A stretch of 64,000 nucleotides of DNA from Tubiluchus corallicola (lineage: Eukaryota; Priapulida; Priapulimorpha; Priapulimorphida; Tubiluchidae): NCBI GenBank assembly GCA_030141605.1, contig JAQGDQ010000307.1, positions 124,001 to 188,000 on the forward strand, read 5' to 3'. Shown one piece after another: positions 23,891-36,800 of this stretch (position 1 is the first letter of the stretch; each line of letters opens with the position of its first letter). Below the pieces are notes generated by a model. That model had not been told where the DNA came from. It did not search any database and saw nothing but the letters and a program-made list of their open reading frames with translations. The translations under genes and the position numbers were made by a program.

Positions 23891-24221
23891 TTTCGTATCC
23901 AAACAATATGTGCTTTTTTAAAATTAGTTTTGTATTATTTTTCGGAAGCACAGAAAATCAGTGGTCATTCTAAATTGTATTACAGGTTAACTGGTTAAAT
24001 TAACACGTGCAACTCTCTGCGCACATTTATTTACCGACTGTATTTCCGGCATAAACAGCATTTCCGGGTCAGAAGCGGCGCTGAAGTAGTAGAATATGGC
24101 AGATGGTAGGGTGGGTCTCTGTAGAAAAATAGGTGATATAAATTCCCATCCTACAAGAGTAAAAACCAAACAAGATACAGGTAACGGTTGTGTGGACTTC
24201 AACCTGTTTCCAAGCCGTAAT
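23891..24221. promoter_or_regulatory. Divergent interval, probable bidirectional promoter
   Basis: Only 331 bp separate the Ku70 start codon (minus strand) from the start codon of the unknown plus-strand gene. Both 5' UTRs and promoters must fit here unless upstream noncoding exons exist. Composition is a little richer in GC than the flanks near 24040-24130. I saw no convincing TATA box placed for either gene, as is common for divergent housekeeping promoters. Confidence 0.65.
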
Positions 24222-27200
24222 ATGGCGTCTTCGTTCAGGAAAAATGAACTTCTAAGCGATGACCAGGTATGATTAAAATGTAGCATTTTTGGATGTATCA
24301 CCTTGCAGTTTGCAGATGGAACGGCATGTTCGTGCACACGGCTCTGCAAAAACAGAGCAGCAGCTCAGTCTGTAAATATCTTTGATTTGTATGAGTTTGA
24401 TATTAATAATAATCAATACGTTATCACTCTGCTTGCTGTTATTTTATTCTTGTGTACTGTTTGTAATTTTTTTATAATGCCTAGTTTTGCTGGGGCAGGT
24501 TTTCAAGGCCACGAAAACTGATGCATCACAAAAGTGGAGTTTATAGGCCAACAGCACTCCCTGCCTCTGACTCTCCTCTGGGAATGTAATTAATACCAAT
24601 ATTATATAGGCTTGACATTTTTCATTACTCTTATATGACAGTTTGCCTTGGGCAATGTGTAGTTATGTGCCTCAACATTAAATGCTTTCAAGATTAGTCT
24701 TGATCAACATTAGTTAAATTGTTCTTGGCTGCATCATAAACACCCTCCACTTTTTTGGGTTTTGAGATTACTCAACAGCAGTGAAACGTTTGCACATTTA
24801 AGATTAGATGAATTTGCACAATGAATGATCTGCAAAAAGGCATCTTAGTGCCTTCAAACAGAAGAGGGGGAAAAGTTGAAGCATTTTAACTTTTTTTTGT
24901 ATTTATGTCTTCTAGATTGCCGTGAAAAACTCCTTAGGTTTTGTCATTTGATGTTTTTAAAAGTCCATGAACTAGGCTATAACTTGTAGTTAAAATGATT
25001 GCATGACATACCACTGAAGGCCCAATTGCCAACTGTTGTTCTTGTGCTGTGGTTTATGTACTTCTGCTACTCTGGCCTGATGGATGTCCTAAATCTTGAA
25101 AGCTTATGGCCCACTTATGCGTAGAGCACTTTTCCGTGCAATTTCCTGCAAAGTAAATTTGGCCCATTTTTTCGCACAGTATGTCGTTTAAATATAAAGC
25201 AGGTTTTACATAATTTCTGAGCCAATTTCAGGAAAATAACATTGAATAAAAAGCAGAAGAAATTCTTGTGATACAAATTTATACAGACGAAAGCGCAAAA
25301 GTAGTAGAATATATAAATGTAAATCAGCACTCGCCAGAGAGAGAAAGAGAAAGTGCATTCACGAGAGAGGGACAAATGGAAAGAAGGCACACAGACTGAC
25401 AGACAATTTGTTCTGTAAAAAGATAAATGGATGAAAAGGGTGCATGGTGGATGCACAGACAGACAGACGATAGATAAATATAATTCTGCTCCTATAGGGT
25501 TGCCTAGCAAACTGTAGCAAGACCTTTGCCCATGACAAGTCTCTTCCAAAATGTTTAGTGATACTCTAAGTCATAACAACACAGCTAATGTAAACTCTAA
25601 AATGTAAACACAAATAGTGGCTAATTTACAATGCAATACTAATCGCTAAAATTTTGACTTATCAATTACGTCAATGTGTGTTTAGATTAACTTTGTAATC
25701 ACTGCAGAACAGTATCTATCTCTCCACTGGTATTGTAATTCATATGCCCACTTGCACTAAAATTCTTCACAAAGATAAGTCACAAAGCAGTGAATCAGTG
25801 ACAAAACAATTCTTGAGAATTACGATTATCTCATCTGATGCTATAAACCTGCAGTTTTGTTAAAAGGTAGAAAGTTTAGTATTTATTTCAAAGCTACCAT
25901 TATTAAGAGCATAGGATTTTGTGAAACCTTCATTGTACGAGATGACCAGTTGCTCATTCTCACTGAGCTGCTTAATTCTGCTTTGGCTACAATGTAACTA
26001 CAGTGTACTCTCAATTATAAAAACTATGATTAATCATCTTGTAAATAAATACGGTATATATAGGTATTCCTTACATTTTTGCGTGGACAAGCTTTTCCAG
26101 TTGAAAATTATTTCACTCTGAAAATCGTCATTGACAACACAGCCATGTTTCAATGTTTTAAATGTTTGAATCCTTGCTACATTTTATTATTGTGTCACAA
26201 GCGTTTTTCCTTTCATTTTTACAGTGTCAAAAGGTATCCAAAATTTGGGAAACATTGTTGAAATTTAGATTCGTCAATATTTGTGACTTTCTACTGTGAT
26301 CACATGTTATATTATTTATTAGGCGTATGCAGTAACAGACAGTTTTTGTTTTTGTGGCTCTTGTCTGTGCACCCTCTCCACAATATGATAGTGCTAAAAT
26401 ACACCAGTTTTTACTGTAATGTGGAATTTGAGGAGGATAGAAAGAAAGAAATAAAATTTAACCTAGTTTCAAGAAATAATAACACCAACGAAGCAGTTAA
26501 CTTACCCATGAAATTTATTTTGGGCATTTCGGCTAACCTACCTATTATTTCTTATTAGACTTCGATTCCTGCCTAATAAGAAACTTAACCTGGTTTTTTT
26601 TTCAACCGAGATACAGCATAAGTGAAACAAATTTAAAATCCAAATTGTATTGTATCCAAGATAGGTTTGTATTAGTTTAATGCAGAATGGATTCTTATTA
26701 GGCGGGAAGTGGGAACCTAAACCAATAAACGAAGTGCTAAGATCCAAATTAGCTTGTGTAAATCTTGTTTGGTAGGTTTCTGCTGGAACACTTGCCATCT
26801 TCAGCAACTAGAGCCATAAAAAATCATAAAGAAATAAGTTGCTGACTGGTATGTCAGTCTCAATGCATCAAACAGAATTTATAATAACAACTAATACATT
26901 ATTAGTGTTTCTCTTTTTAATTAATCTAAATACTGGAAGTGCATTTAATTTACATAGAATTTAATTTGTGGTATATGCGAGATTAAAGTCCATTAATGTA
27001 ATATATTTGTAATATACAAATTACTAATTGCGCAAAATGACTATAGCGTAATGGTACATAATATTACGTGGAAAATTGGAAGAACCACCAGGAAATTGGA
27101 AATTGTCTTGCAAATTGGAGTTCAGATTTCTAGTTTTATTCTAGGCAACTAGGCCAACTCTAACTTGGACAAGAAGATTTGGAATGGAACTTTCATTTTT

Positions 27201-30200
27201 AAAAGAACCTGTTCTATACATTAAGTTAATATTTATAAATGAGTTTGTCATAGTTTTAGCAATAACCACATTTTTATCTCACATTGCTTTGTAAATCTAA
27301 ATTTTGATTTTTTTTTTTTCATTTTAGCTTGAAGCCATTGCTGTGTGTCCAGAAAAAATTAACGATTTGCCAGACAGTGAATTCAAACAAATGCTGGATG
27401 CTTGTTTACCAAATCAGAACTTGAAAGTGCAGGCAATACTTAATGACAGCTTAGTAGACTGTCCAAAAAATGACGAGAATGAGTGTCGAATCACCTCGTC
27501 AGAGCTCAATAGTTGTTTTCATACTAGACGAAATCGTGCTGTGAAAACTGACGATCATAATTCGCTTATTGTAAATAGCAAAAATGTAATTAGTGAACCG
27601 CATCATGTTAACGAGTTGACTGTTGATCACATAAAACATGTAAAAACATGTGGCTTTACAAAAGAAAACGTCAAGCATGAAACTGATACGACTGCAGTTG
27701 TGGATAGTGATGATATTAATGTAACCTTGTGTTTACCGGAACCAGATGAACACAGCGATGAAAATGCTACTGTGTTTGAAGTGAAAAGAGATCATCCTGA
27801 TTGTATTAATGAAGATTCCGGAAACATATGCCACGATGACCGAAAAGATGGTTTAAAAGGTATACATTATGTAATTACCTTACTTTACATTGCACGAACA
27901 TTACATTATGTAATTTTTGTGCAATTATAATAGATGTATTGCATGTCATTGCAGAATTTTCTTGTTTTACGGATCTTATATTACGTTCGAGTTTGTCAGC
28001 GTTGTGCTACCTTCATCGAAAAAATGTTGAGCAAAAATATAGTAACATGTTATCATTATGAAATTTATTTTCAGTTACTTCATTCTATCAAGTCACCTAG
28101 AATATGAATCTAAAATGTTATTAGTTTATTACAAAGATGTGTGAACTCATTTCATAGCTGTTGTCTAATATTTCAGGTGTACACAACTGATATGAATCTC
28201 ATTTGTTGAAAGCCTACATTCACATTTGCACACAAATTCTTTTAAACAGAACATTTTGCTCGTATTTTATTTTCTTTAATAAATGGCGTACTGCTAGTAA
28301 CTTTGTGTATGACTTATTTAGGTGTAGCAAAAAAGCCTTTGCAGAAAGGAGCAACTGAACCTCAGAAGCGAAGGCGACGTGGTGTAAAAGAGAAGGTGAA
28401 AAATATACAACTTCACTAGGCTTACATATTAGTATAAACTGAAATGTTTGCATTCAGTAGGATTGTGGGATTAAATAAGGGAATGGAAATCACATATATG
28501 TTAGAGCCATATCTTATTGATCAACTCTAGGTAGCCAGTGACTGTGTGCTATTATGCCTATTTTGTTGTTTAAAGAAGTTTAAGGGATAGTGTGGTATAT
28601 TTTGTTCTGTGATTGATGGTTTATTTTTGGAATGGTGTCGCCTGGGAAAACATTTAAATGAGATGTATGGATCAACTGTGAATTCATATATAATTCATTG
28701 CATTTATACGTGCACATTACAAGTAGCTGATACGGACAATGAAACTTTACCAGTAATCCACTATGCAAGTAATATATGTTGATAATTTTTTTCCTAAAGG
28801 GGAGAACTGCTACAAATTTAACTGTCAAAAACATGAACTTAAAGAAATTCCAAACAGTATTTGTCTTCAAGCATTTGAACATCAAGGCATTTGTAACATG
28901 ACTAAATTTGACCCCTAGAATCAGCAGTGTGATGTAGTAGAATTTCTAGGTACTCCTTTATTTGTTTTCGTTGACACATGCACGACATCATTTTTATCGA
29001 ATAGTAAAAGCTATTGTTTCAGCATTGTCAGTTTTTTGGCGAAATTAGTCGATGACTAGGATTTTTAGTAATTTTATGCAGCTCAAGTGTTATATGATAA
29101 AAAGTAAAATAATTATGATAAAAAGTGAAAGACTGATGTTTTGTATTAACAGTTAAAAAGTACACCAGCTTTTGTTAGTTAGCCTAACTCATTTAAGTAG
29201 ATGGTCACATTTGCTCAAAATAATACTGTTTGTTTTAGTACATTATGCATAGTTAGTAAAGAAGGTGAAGCATTATTTAAGCTACTGCCCCTTTAACACA
29301 CTTAAAGCTTACAGATTATGAATCATGAATATAAGTTAGGTGTTTAGGTTTTGTTTGGATGTAATTGAATCTTCAGTTTCTAGCTTTTTTGTTGCTGTTT
29401 GTGTTTGTCAGTATTTAGAAACCTATTTTGAAAAGACTACATACCCGTTTTGCACTTTCGATCGGTTGTTACTGTGCCGATATTGCCTACAGAAATTTTT
29501 TATTCATACATAATACAGGGTGTCTCTAAAGTCAGTATGCACTATGATTTCTGATTTTCCTTTTAGCTTGCCATCCATTCTTAACAAACTTTGCCATATT
29601 ACTTAAATAGTAACTGAACCCTATTACTATAGCAATGACATTAAATTTAAAAAATGAATTGAAAAATGTCAGCCAGATGTAAAGTTCTTCGATCATAACC
29701 TCGAGTGCGCCAGAAATTCAGGAACAGCATATAGATTACATTCCTCACTACTTGTAAACTGTGACAACTGTGATTCTCAAAGCAAGATATCCAACTTTGC
29801 ACTGAAAATTTGGGACTAGACAGATTTGGCATCTTGCATTTTGGCATCCTACAACCAGGCTAGAATTTATACAGAAAGACCAAGACACCTTCATTTGTCC
29901 TTCACAAACTGGAAACAACAATTAGAGATTGTTGTGCAAACATTTAACTGGAAGAGTTCGGTGATGTTGGAATTGCATGTGTTAATCATTAGCAAAAGTG
30001 CTTTGAAGAAGGTAGCAAAAGTAGAGAAGCCTATCAGTACAATAGTTCTTTTCTTGACCAACAGTACTGCCAGTAAAGGTTTTAGTTCTTCTGTACTAAT
30101 TTTCAAACACCTGCTTTAAAATATTAAGTATATACTGACTTCTGCGGCACCTCGTGCAAGCTTTGTGCAACTGCAAGCTGATGGTTTTGTATAAGTTTTT

Positions 30201-33200
30201 GAAAGCTTTTTTATATTAAGATTTAAGGATTCCTTTGAATCCTTTCTGAAGGGCATGAATCAACAAAATGCTGAACTCAGTTTTAGCATATTGTAGTGTA
30301 CCTTGATTATACATCAAACTATGTCACATTTCTTACATGTACTTGTATTTTTGCAGGGAATTGACATTGAAATAGGTAAAATTCCTGGCTTTCGCGGCAA
30401 TCATCCCATTGATGATTTGGTGGAGTTTATTGATGGTCCTCAATCGGGAAAGAAATCAAAGAATAATGTCGAAAAACAAAAGAAAGAAAAAAGTAAGAAG
30501 AAAGGGAAAGAAAGCTATGACGAATCAGAGAAACTAGAAAGTGCTGATGAAAAGGAAGAAACAGTAGATATGCAAGCTGACCAACTAGACACAAGTTATG
30601 AATCGGCACAAGAAGAACTAACTCCTTCAAGTGCATTCAGTGAAGTTACTGATGCAAAGCCACCTGTTCCTCCGTCACTGAGTGAATCTGAAAAGTTTCA
30701 TGAAGAGGATTTCAAAGTGGTAATCAGAAGCAAGAAACATAACAAGAGAGCAAGACAACATACAGACAGTAGTGTACCCCCACGCCGTGCAACTTCATAT
30801 GATAACTGCGTTGAGATGGACCTGGTTGGTGGTAGTGGCGAACGTGCTCGTCGTAACTCTACTGGCAGTGCTCCAGTTAATATGGCGACAAGTCCACAGG
30901 AAGGAACTGAATGTCACAGTGATGATGAGTCAGTTCAATCATTACCTGTGCATGCTGACATTGCAGAAGCACCAGTGACAGCGCCACCACCCAGTACAGT
31001 TAGTGAACTAACAAGAAACAAAGCTCCCAGCGAAGAACCATCTGGGCGCACATACGAAACCGATCGTGCCGCTAAAATGATGCAGATGCGAAGATCAGCT
31101 TCTGCAGGAAGCTTCACCCGCAATAACTACAGCAGCTCCAAGAATCCACGTATGATCAGAGGGCAGAGGTATGACAGCATCAGTGACTGCAGAGATATTG
31201 CTAGTGCGCCTGAAGTTTATATTGACACGGACGATAGAGAAAATTTCCCTAGTCTACCTTCTGCACCTCAGCCTGGCAAAGGCAACCAGAAGCCTAGCAG
31301 TGCTCCTGAAAAGAGCTATGCTGCTGCTCTAACAATTAAGTACAATAAAAACATGGGAAGTGACTCCGTGAGCTTTGATCTACCTAATGAAGACTTTTCT
31401 CCAGCAGCTGTGACTAGTAACTATGTCACAGGTGTCACTGTTGTGGAGAAACTTAGTGGTGCTAATAATAGTGTAACTATCTGTGATACTTGTGCTAATG
31501 CCGTTTATAAAAACAATGAAGATAAACAGATTAATGTTAAACCAAGTAGCGAACCTACTTCCTGTGTTGCAGAAACTGTGCAAGCTGGTTTTCAAACTGA
31601 AAGTGCTGAAAATGCTGATGACAGTAATGTGGGTAATACTTTCCAGATGCCGCAGTTTACTCAGGAGTCAGTGATCGGCATCGAGACTAGCAGTGAGATT
31701 TTACTCGGTAAACTGCATCTTAAACCAACGGAGAAAAAGACTTCTCCAGAAAAATCCATAAGGCATAAGGCATCACGTCTTGTATTCGAGATAGGTGGTG
31801 GTTCAAAAAAATCTGGTCCCAATTCTTCTAATCATGGGCTGACGTTTGGATTTGACTTGGATGCTAAAAATGAGAATTCACAACCTTCTAAGGTAGGTAA
31901 CTAGTTGTATTACAATACACAAGCTGCATTTATACTTTTTACTAAATTCATTTTGACACCTAACTAGTTTGTCATTTAGGTGTTGTCTATTGACCAATTG
32001 CTACCAAAACCAAATTTGAACATGTTGTTTGTTATTTGCTAACAGTTACCCAAAATTAAATTCTAATTTGCTTTAAAGTTTACTTGCATGTCAATTTGTC
32101 AAATTACGGTAGAAGCATGTTAGAAGAAAATAAGTCTACCTTTAAGGTTGCTTAAATTATTACTTCATTGAATGTTATGCTCACTAACTGACTCTTTAAC
32201 TTGCATTTTAGACTCATGCTGCATTTTCATTGCTGTATAATGTTTGAGCTTGTAATCCACATCATGAAATATGGATCAACGTTGGTTTCTGTATAAAGCA
32301 CAATGCAGTATTACATACTATACCTTTGTACATCACTGTAATGATGGTGTTGCATTGTCAACCATTCATTCATTAGACTGACCAGACATTTTAGGCAGAT
32401 AAAGAGTTTGTTTAGAGTTTAATTTAGGACCCCACTTTAAGATTAAAGCAAATTAACATATCGTAATGCCTATCATGCATGTACATTACACGAAATTTGT
32501 GATTTTGTAACATGTATATTTTTACAAGATGCCAGGAAAGTCTCCTAGTCCTGATGTTACCCAAATGGATGTAAAAGCAGCAATACAAACTCCGGACATT
32601 CTTCGTAATGCCACCATCACTTCTGTCAATTCAACAGGTGACGAATGTTCATCAGTGCGAGCTACTCAGGGCGAAGACACCAGGAGCTTGAAGCAAGATA
32701 ACAAGACTGTCATACTCGCTATGTGCAAAGAAACTGTGAAAACTAGTCAGGATCAGTCGGTGAATGAAAATGAAATTGCTGACAGCTTGTCTGCTTCAGA
32801 AAACTTGAGTTGCGACTCAAAAAGTGCATCAAAACAACAAGCAGCTTTGCATAAAAATGTCTCGCAGTGTAACACAGAAATTAATGACAAGTTGATGTTA
32901 GGCAAACCTTCTGTAGATGTTACTAAGGGACATCATTCTTCACAGAAAGGTATGAACAATGGAAGTGTCCCTTCTGCTGCAAGCCGTGATGAGATTCATC
33001 ACTTGCAAGATTTGGCAAATTTCATTGGTCAAGGATGGACGGATGTCCAGAGAGACATCAACAGAGGTATTTTTGCTGCATACTATATGGAATTGTTTGT
33101 ACACATAATATCATTTACATTTTGCTAAATGTCCCGAATTTTGCAAATTTGATATGAGACGATAAAATAATTTTAGCTAGCCCAAATGCCTTACTACTTC

Positions 33201-33807
33201 TCTTGTTTGCAGGAATCCTGTGCTCTTGGGCAATAAGACGCAGTCTGGTTAATGATGACTGTAAGCAGAAAATTGAGATATGAAAGATGCGATTATATGT
33301 ATAATTATCATGTGGTATAGACTCTGGATGGGTTGACTTGCCTTGTACAATTGGGATTTTAGTGCTATAAGCACTTTTGTCACATTTTGGTTTGCCCTGT
33401 ATACACTAGAAGACCTATGCATAAATGCAGGCAGGTTTAATTAGTAATCAGTCTTACAAAAATTGGCTGGCTGCAGTAATGCTATTACTGACAAGTGAAA
33501 AAGCTAGTGTTAATGATTTGACTGATTCTAAGTGTACAGTGTTTTAATAGTTTACGATCATTGTCCATATAGAAAATGTTCGTATGTATGAAATACCACA
33601 CTACATTTTGTTTTTCAGTAGTTTCTAATATATATTTTGTTTTGAGCATTTGCGAAAGCATTAGAGTGTAATTCTTACAGATAACAAGAAATGTTTATAC
33701 TCCAAGCTTGTTTCTATTCATAAATATCTGCTAATATTTTTTGTAATTTTTTTCTAGGAAGAAAAGTGGTCTACTTCAAGTTGGAAGAAGAAGTTTTGCA
33801 GACTTAG
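24222..33807 (+). CDS. Unrecognised 924-residue charged, mostly disordered protein, six exons
   Basis: Exons: 24222-24266, 27328-27859, 28322-28395, 30357-31892, 32529-33066, 33758-33807. All introns are GT..AG and phases are 0, 1, 0, 0, 1, ending at TAG. The N-terminus (RKNELLSDDQLEAIAVCPEK, then INDLPDSEFKQMLDACL) looks like a small helical domain. Exon 3 supplies a basic patch KRRRRGVKEK suited to nuclear import. Exon 4 starts with a conserved-looking GKIPGFRGNHPIDDLVEFID block, followed by a Lys-rich segment, Ser/Glu-rich disorder, RRSASAGSF (a possible basophilic-kinase site), FPSLP at residues 514-518 and SYAAAL. The last residues, QGWTDVQRDINRG then RKVVYF at 910-915, look folded; KVVYF fits an RVxF-type PP1-docking pattern. 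I cannot name the family. It is expressed divergently from Ku70. Confidence 0.8.
24267..27327. other. Intron 1 of the unrecognised gene
   Basis: About 3.1 kb. It contains a purine-rich tract with gagagaaag and cagacagaca runs (25320-25470), AT-rich sequence, and a short inverted repeat made of cctaataagaaa near 26573 and ttcttattagg near 26693. The reading frames over the purine tract are low-complexity artefacts. Nothing gene-like was supported. Confidence 0.65.
29519..30151. mobile_element. Decayed DNA transposon with inverted ends, intron 3 of the unrecognised gene
   Basis: The left end ggtgtctctaaagtcagtat and the reverse complement of the right end, ggtgccgcagaagtcagtat, match at 18 of 24 positions, with an uninterrupted aagtcagtat core. 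The enclosed 0.6 kb shows no intact transposase, only short frames such as NFWRTRGYDRR on the minus strand. GGTGTC-type ends are common in DNA transposons; I do not assign a superfamily. Confidence 0.5.
30357..31892 (+). CDS. Large central exon (512 codons) of the unrecognised gene
   Basis: This exon carries residues 218-729 of the 924-residue protein. It opens right after a ttgcag acceptor with GIDIEIGKIPGFRGNHPIDD, which reads as a short ordered motif. It then becomes compositionally biased: KKEKSKKKGKE, acidic and Ser/Thr/Pro stretches, an aromatic-poor linker, the FPSLP motif preceded by TDDREN, and near its end ASRLVFEIGGG and GLTFGFDLD, two hydrophobic islands that look like binding motifs. 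The donor is AAG|GTAGGT, and the reading would meet TAG four codons later if unspliced. Confidence 0.85.
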
Positions 33808-36800
33808 TGGGCGAGGTTTAATTTATACACACAGTTTTTTCTGAACTACCTTCCTTCATGAAACATTTTGGTCTCCCTATAAAGAAACCTGAATATTTGG
33901 TCAGTTGGGATGCTTCATAAGTAAAGAAAGCTGATCCATTTTGATGAGGTAGTAACGTTGTATATAATACAGCTATAATTACTCATTTTTTGTATTTCGT
34001 CATGTTAGATAACATCAGACGAATCATTTAAGAAGCTGAAAATAGTCCCATTGTTATGGTGAATGTCCGCATTCATATATTTTTATTTGCTGAGATATGT
34101 GCTCTTGTTGGAGTGTAGCATGTAGCCTTTTAATACACAGTGGTCGGCACTTTGCGTAGACGTGATAAAAGTAGCTACCCTTATTTATTTTGCACGAGTA
34201 ACCTGCTTAACTTACTGGCCCTATCTGTAGATACTATTGATACTATCTATAGATTAGATATCATTACCATATTTTTCACTAAACCCATTTTAATTTTCCC
34301 CAAGAATGAAATTAAACTTCGCCAATTTTCAAGCACGGGTAGCATTTTTAGTGGATTTGTACTAAGTATCAGTTCAAACTTAGTCCCACATGCATATTGT
34401 AACCATATATTTAAGTATGGTAGGGTTGGTATGAAGTGCAACATGGCTCCTGCTAAACGACACTTCCTGGCATAACTGCACATAGGAATTAGTACAAAAA
34501 AATTGCATATTATTATAATTGTGTTTGTATTTGTAGCTATCCAATCAGAAGATTATTTTGCTTTATACGTAGTTAACTTTTCTACACAGGTGTGCTGTGT
34601 TTGTTGTGCTGAGTAGATTTTCCTGTCCATCTTGGTTTACAGGTCCAAGATTGTTTTGATGTATGGCCACAAGTTTATTATTACCGGCAGTTTTGCAAAA
34701 ATGTAATATGGCAGAAATTCTCAAAAAGTTTACAAAGTAAGCTTGTCAGTTGTATGTGAATGTTTTTTTTAATTTACTTTTTAATTTAAATTATAAAGTT
34801 GTCATTGTGTTGAATTTTCCATGTTGTAATAATTCACATGCAGTATGTAATTGGTGACTTATTTTGTTAAGGTAGATGCTACAGGTGGTTTTATTTAATT
34901 TATTAATGACAAAGGGATGCTATAGCTAAAATAATTAGTTAGTGTTTGATTTGGGTAAAAGATAAAAGCTGCTGAATTGCATTAGTGTTTGTTTGGGCCT
35001 GATATGTGTATTATAAGTAGTGTGTTGCGTAACTTGCATTGGTTCAACTTGCATGATGAAAGGGCTGCAGGCAATGTTAAAAGTATGACAATATTTTCTG
35101 TCAAAAGTGGTATTAAAATAATACTCAAAAATATTTGAAGAATTCAATCAAAAACATATTTGTTTCACATAGTAAGAGCATCAGTTCAGCTTGTTGTATC
35201 CTTATTTTAAGCAGTTTTTCTACATGAGAACAAATTATAAGTGTCTGTCATATAAAAACTACTGTACTAAATTTGTTAGTAAGACTGCAATCATCACTCA
35301 GCATGTAAACTGACATGTGCCATATTTAGAAACCATTTTTATGTTATCCTGCATGAAAGTGATTATCAGTTTTGTAGAGGGTTTCTCCTAGAAGTTAAAA
35401 AACTTACTTTGTCTGTGGAACAACAGTATTTGGGCATGGTAAATATTTTGTGCCAGACTTAATTATTGCAATTTTAAAGCAAATTTTGAGGTCATCCAGT
35501 GAGTTTCAATTTTTCTCATGGGCTTATTTTCATAATATTTAGTAATTTTTAGTTATGTAAACAGTAGTGGTTTGTTTTTCTTTAAGTCTCTAAGCTGATC
35601 AACTTTTGTATGTTGCCTAAATCTGCTCCATAGAATGTGCTGCTTATTTCAAGTCTTGACATGATCAATGATACGTAACATTTCAACTCAGTTCTCAAAA
35701 TCGCATCTGACAAAGTTTTCTTAAATAAAATTAACTTATAAACTCTTGCCTTTGGTCCTAAGTAATAATGTCTGTTGAATAGCTACTCAGAAAAATTTTT
35801 GTAATTAGTTATGGCTCATGAGTAAAACACTTGAGGCTGTATCACACTGAATTCAACTCATAAATTATTTTATAAACAATTTCATAAAAGAATCATTTAA
35901 TAAAATTTGCTGGATAACCTGTTGAGTGAATAGAGACTGTTAAATTTAATTTTCCTTTAATAATGCATAAGAAGGAGGTTTACACAAACTGAGAAGTTAT
36001 GTACTGATGGCTTTTTATTTTAATAATGTGCACAATCATAATGCAGGTCGTAGTTTTTCTGCAAAAATTTATATGTTTTCATAGATCTTGCAACTTGAAA
36101 TTTAAATCCTGTTATTTCAATGCTAATCTTGCAAATTAAAAAGGCACATTTACTTTGGCATTTTTTTGAAAGAATAAGTTTACTTCATTGCTAGTATTAC
36201 ATAGATTATGTAAAAGTCACATTTGGTGTAAAACGTATCATGTTGTTGCGCCGTCCACTTTGCAAAATTAATGTTTGCACACATTGCCTGACATTTAAAG
36301 TGTAATGCTATGTGTAAATACCATTTTACTGTTGACTGTGGTGTGGTGTATAATATCTTTTAATGGTACTTTTAGAGCTGGAAGAGCATGTGCTCTTTGT
36401 GGGTTTAACAGATCTCAAAATCAAGGGATTTGTTTTACACTGTAATTATATTTTTATGACAAAAATGTTATTTGTTACATAGAATTTACTGGTCACAATT
36501 ATCTTTAAAATGGGCATTGAAAAAAATGCCTTTGGGAGTGCTAGATTTATTAAAAGCACTTATTTCTTGTCAGGTTAATGCAGAATGCTGCAAGAAAAAA
36601 TGTACTATTCTTGGTTTAGCCCTATCAAAAGCTTTGAAAGTCCAAAAAGTAAAAACTTGAAAAAGCAAGAAATATCTTGTTATACTTAGAGTGTAGCTGT
36701 ACAAATAATTTTTTAATGAATGAATAATTAAGTGAATTTATGTAGTACACTTCTATTTGCTAAGAGATTTTTAGTGGATATTGTGTTTTCTGGTTATATA

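Noticed and set aside
25115-25549. 144-codon minus-strand ORF
   Set aside because: Crosses a purine-rich simple-sequence tract; the translation is Leu/Phe/Ser/Cys biased with no recognisable domain.
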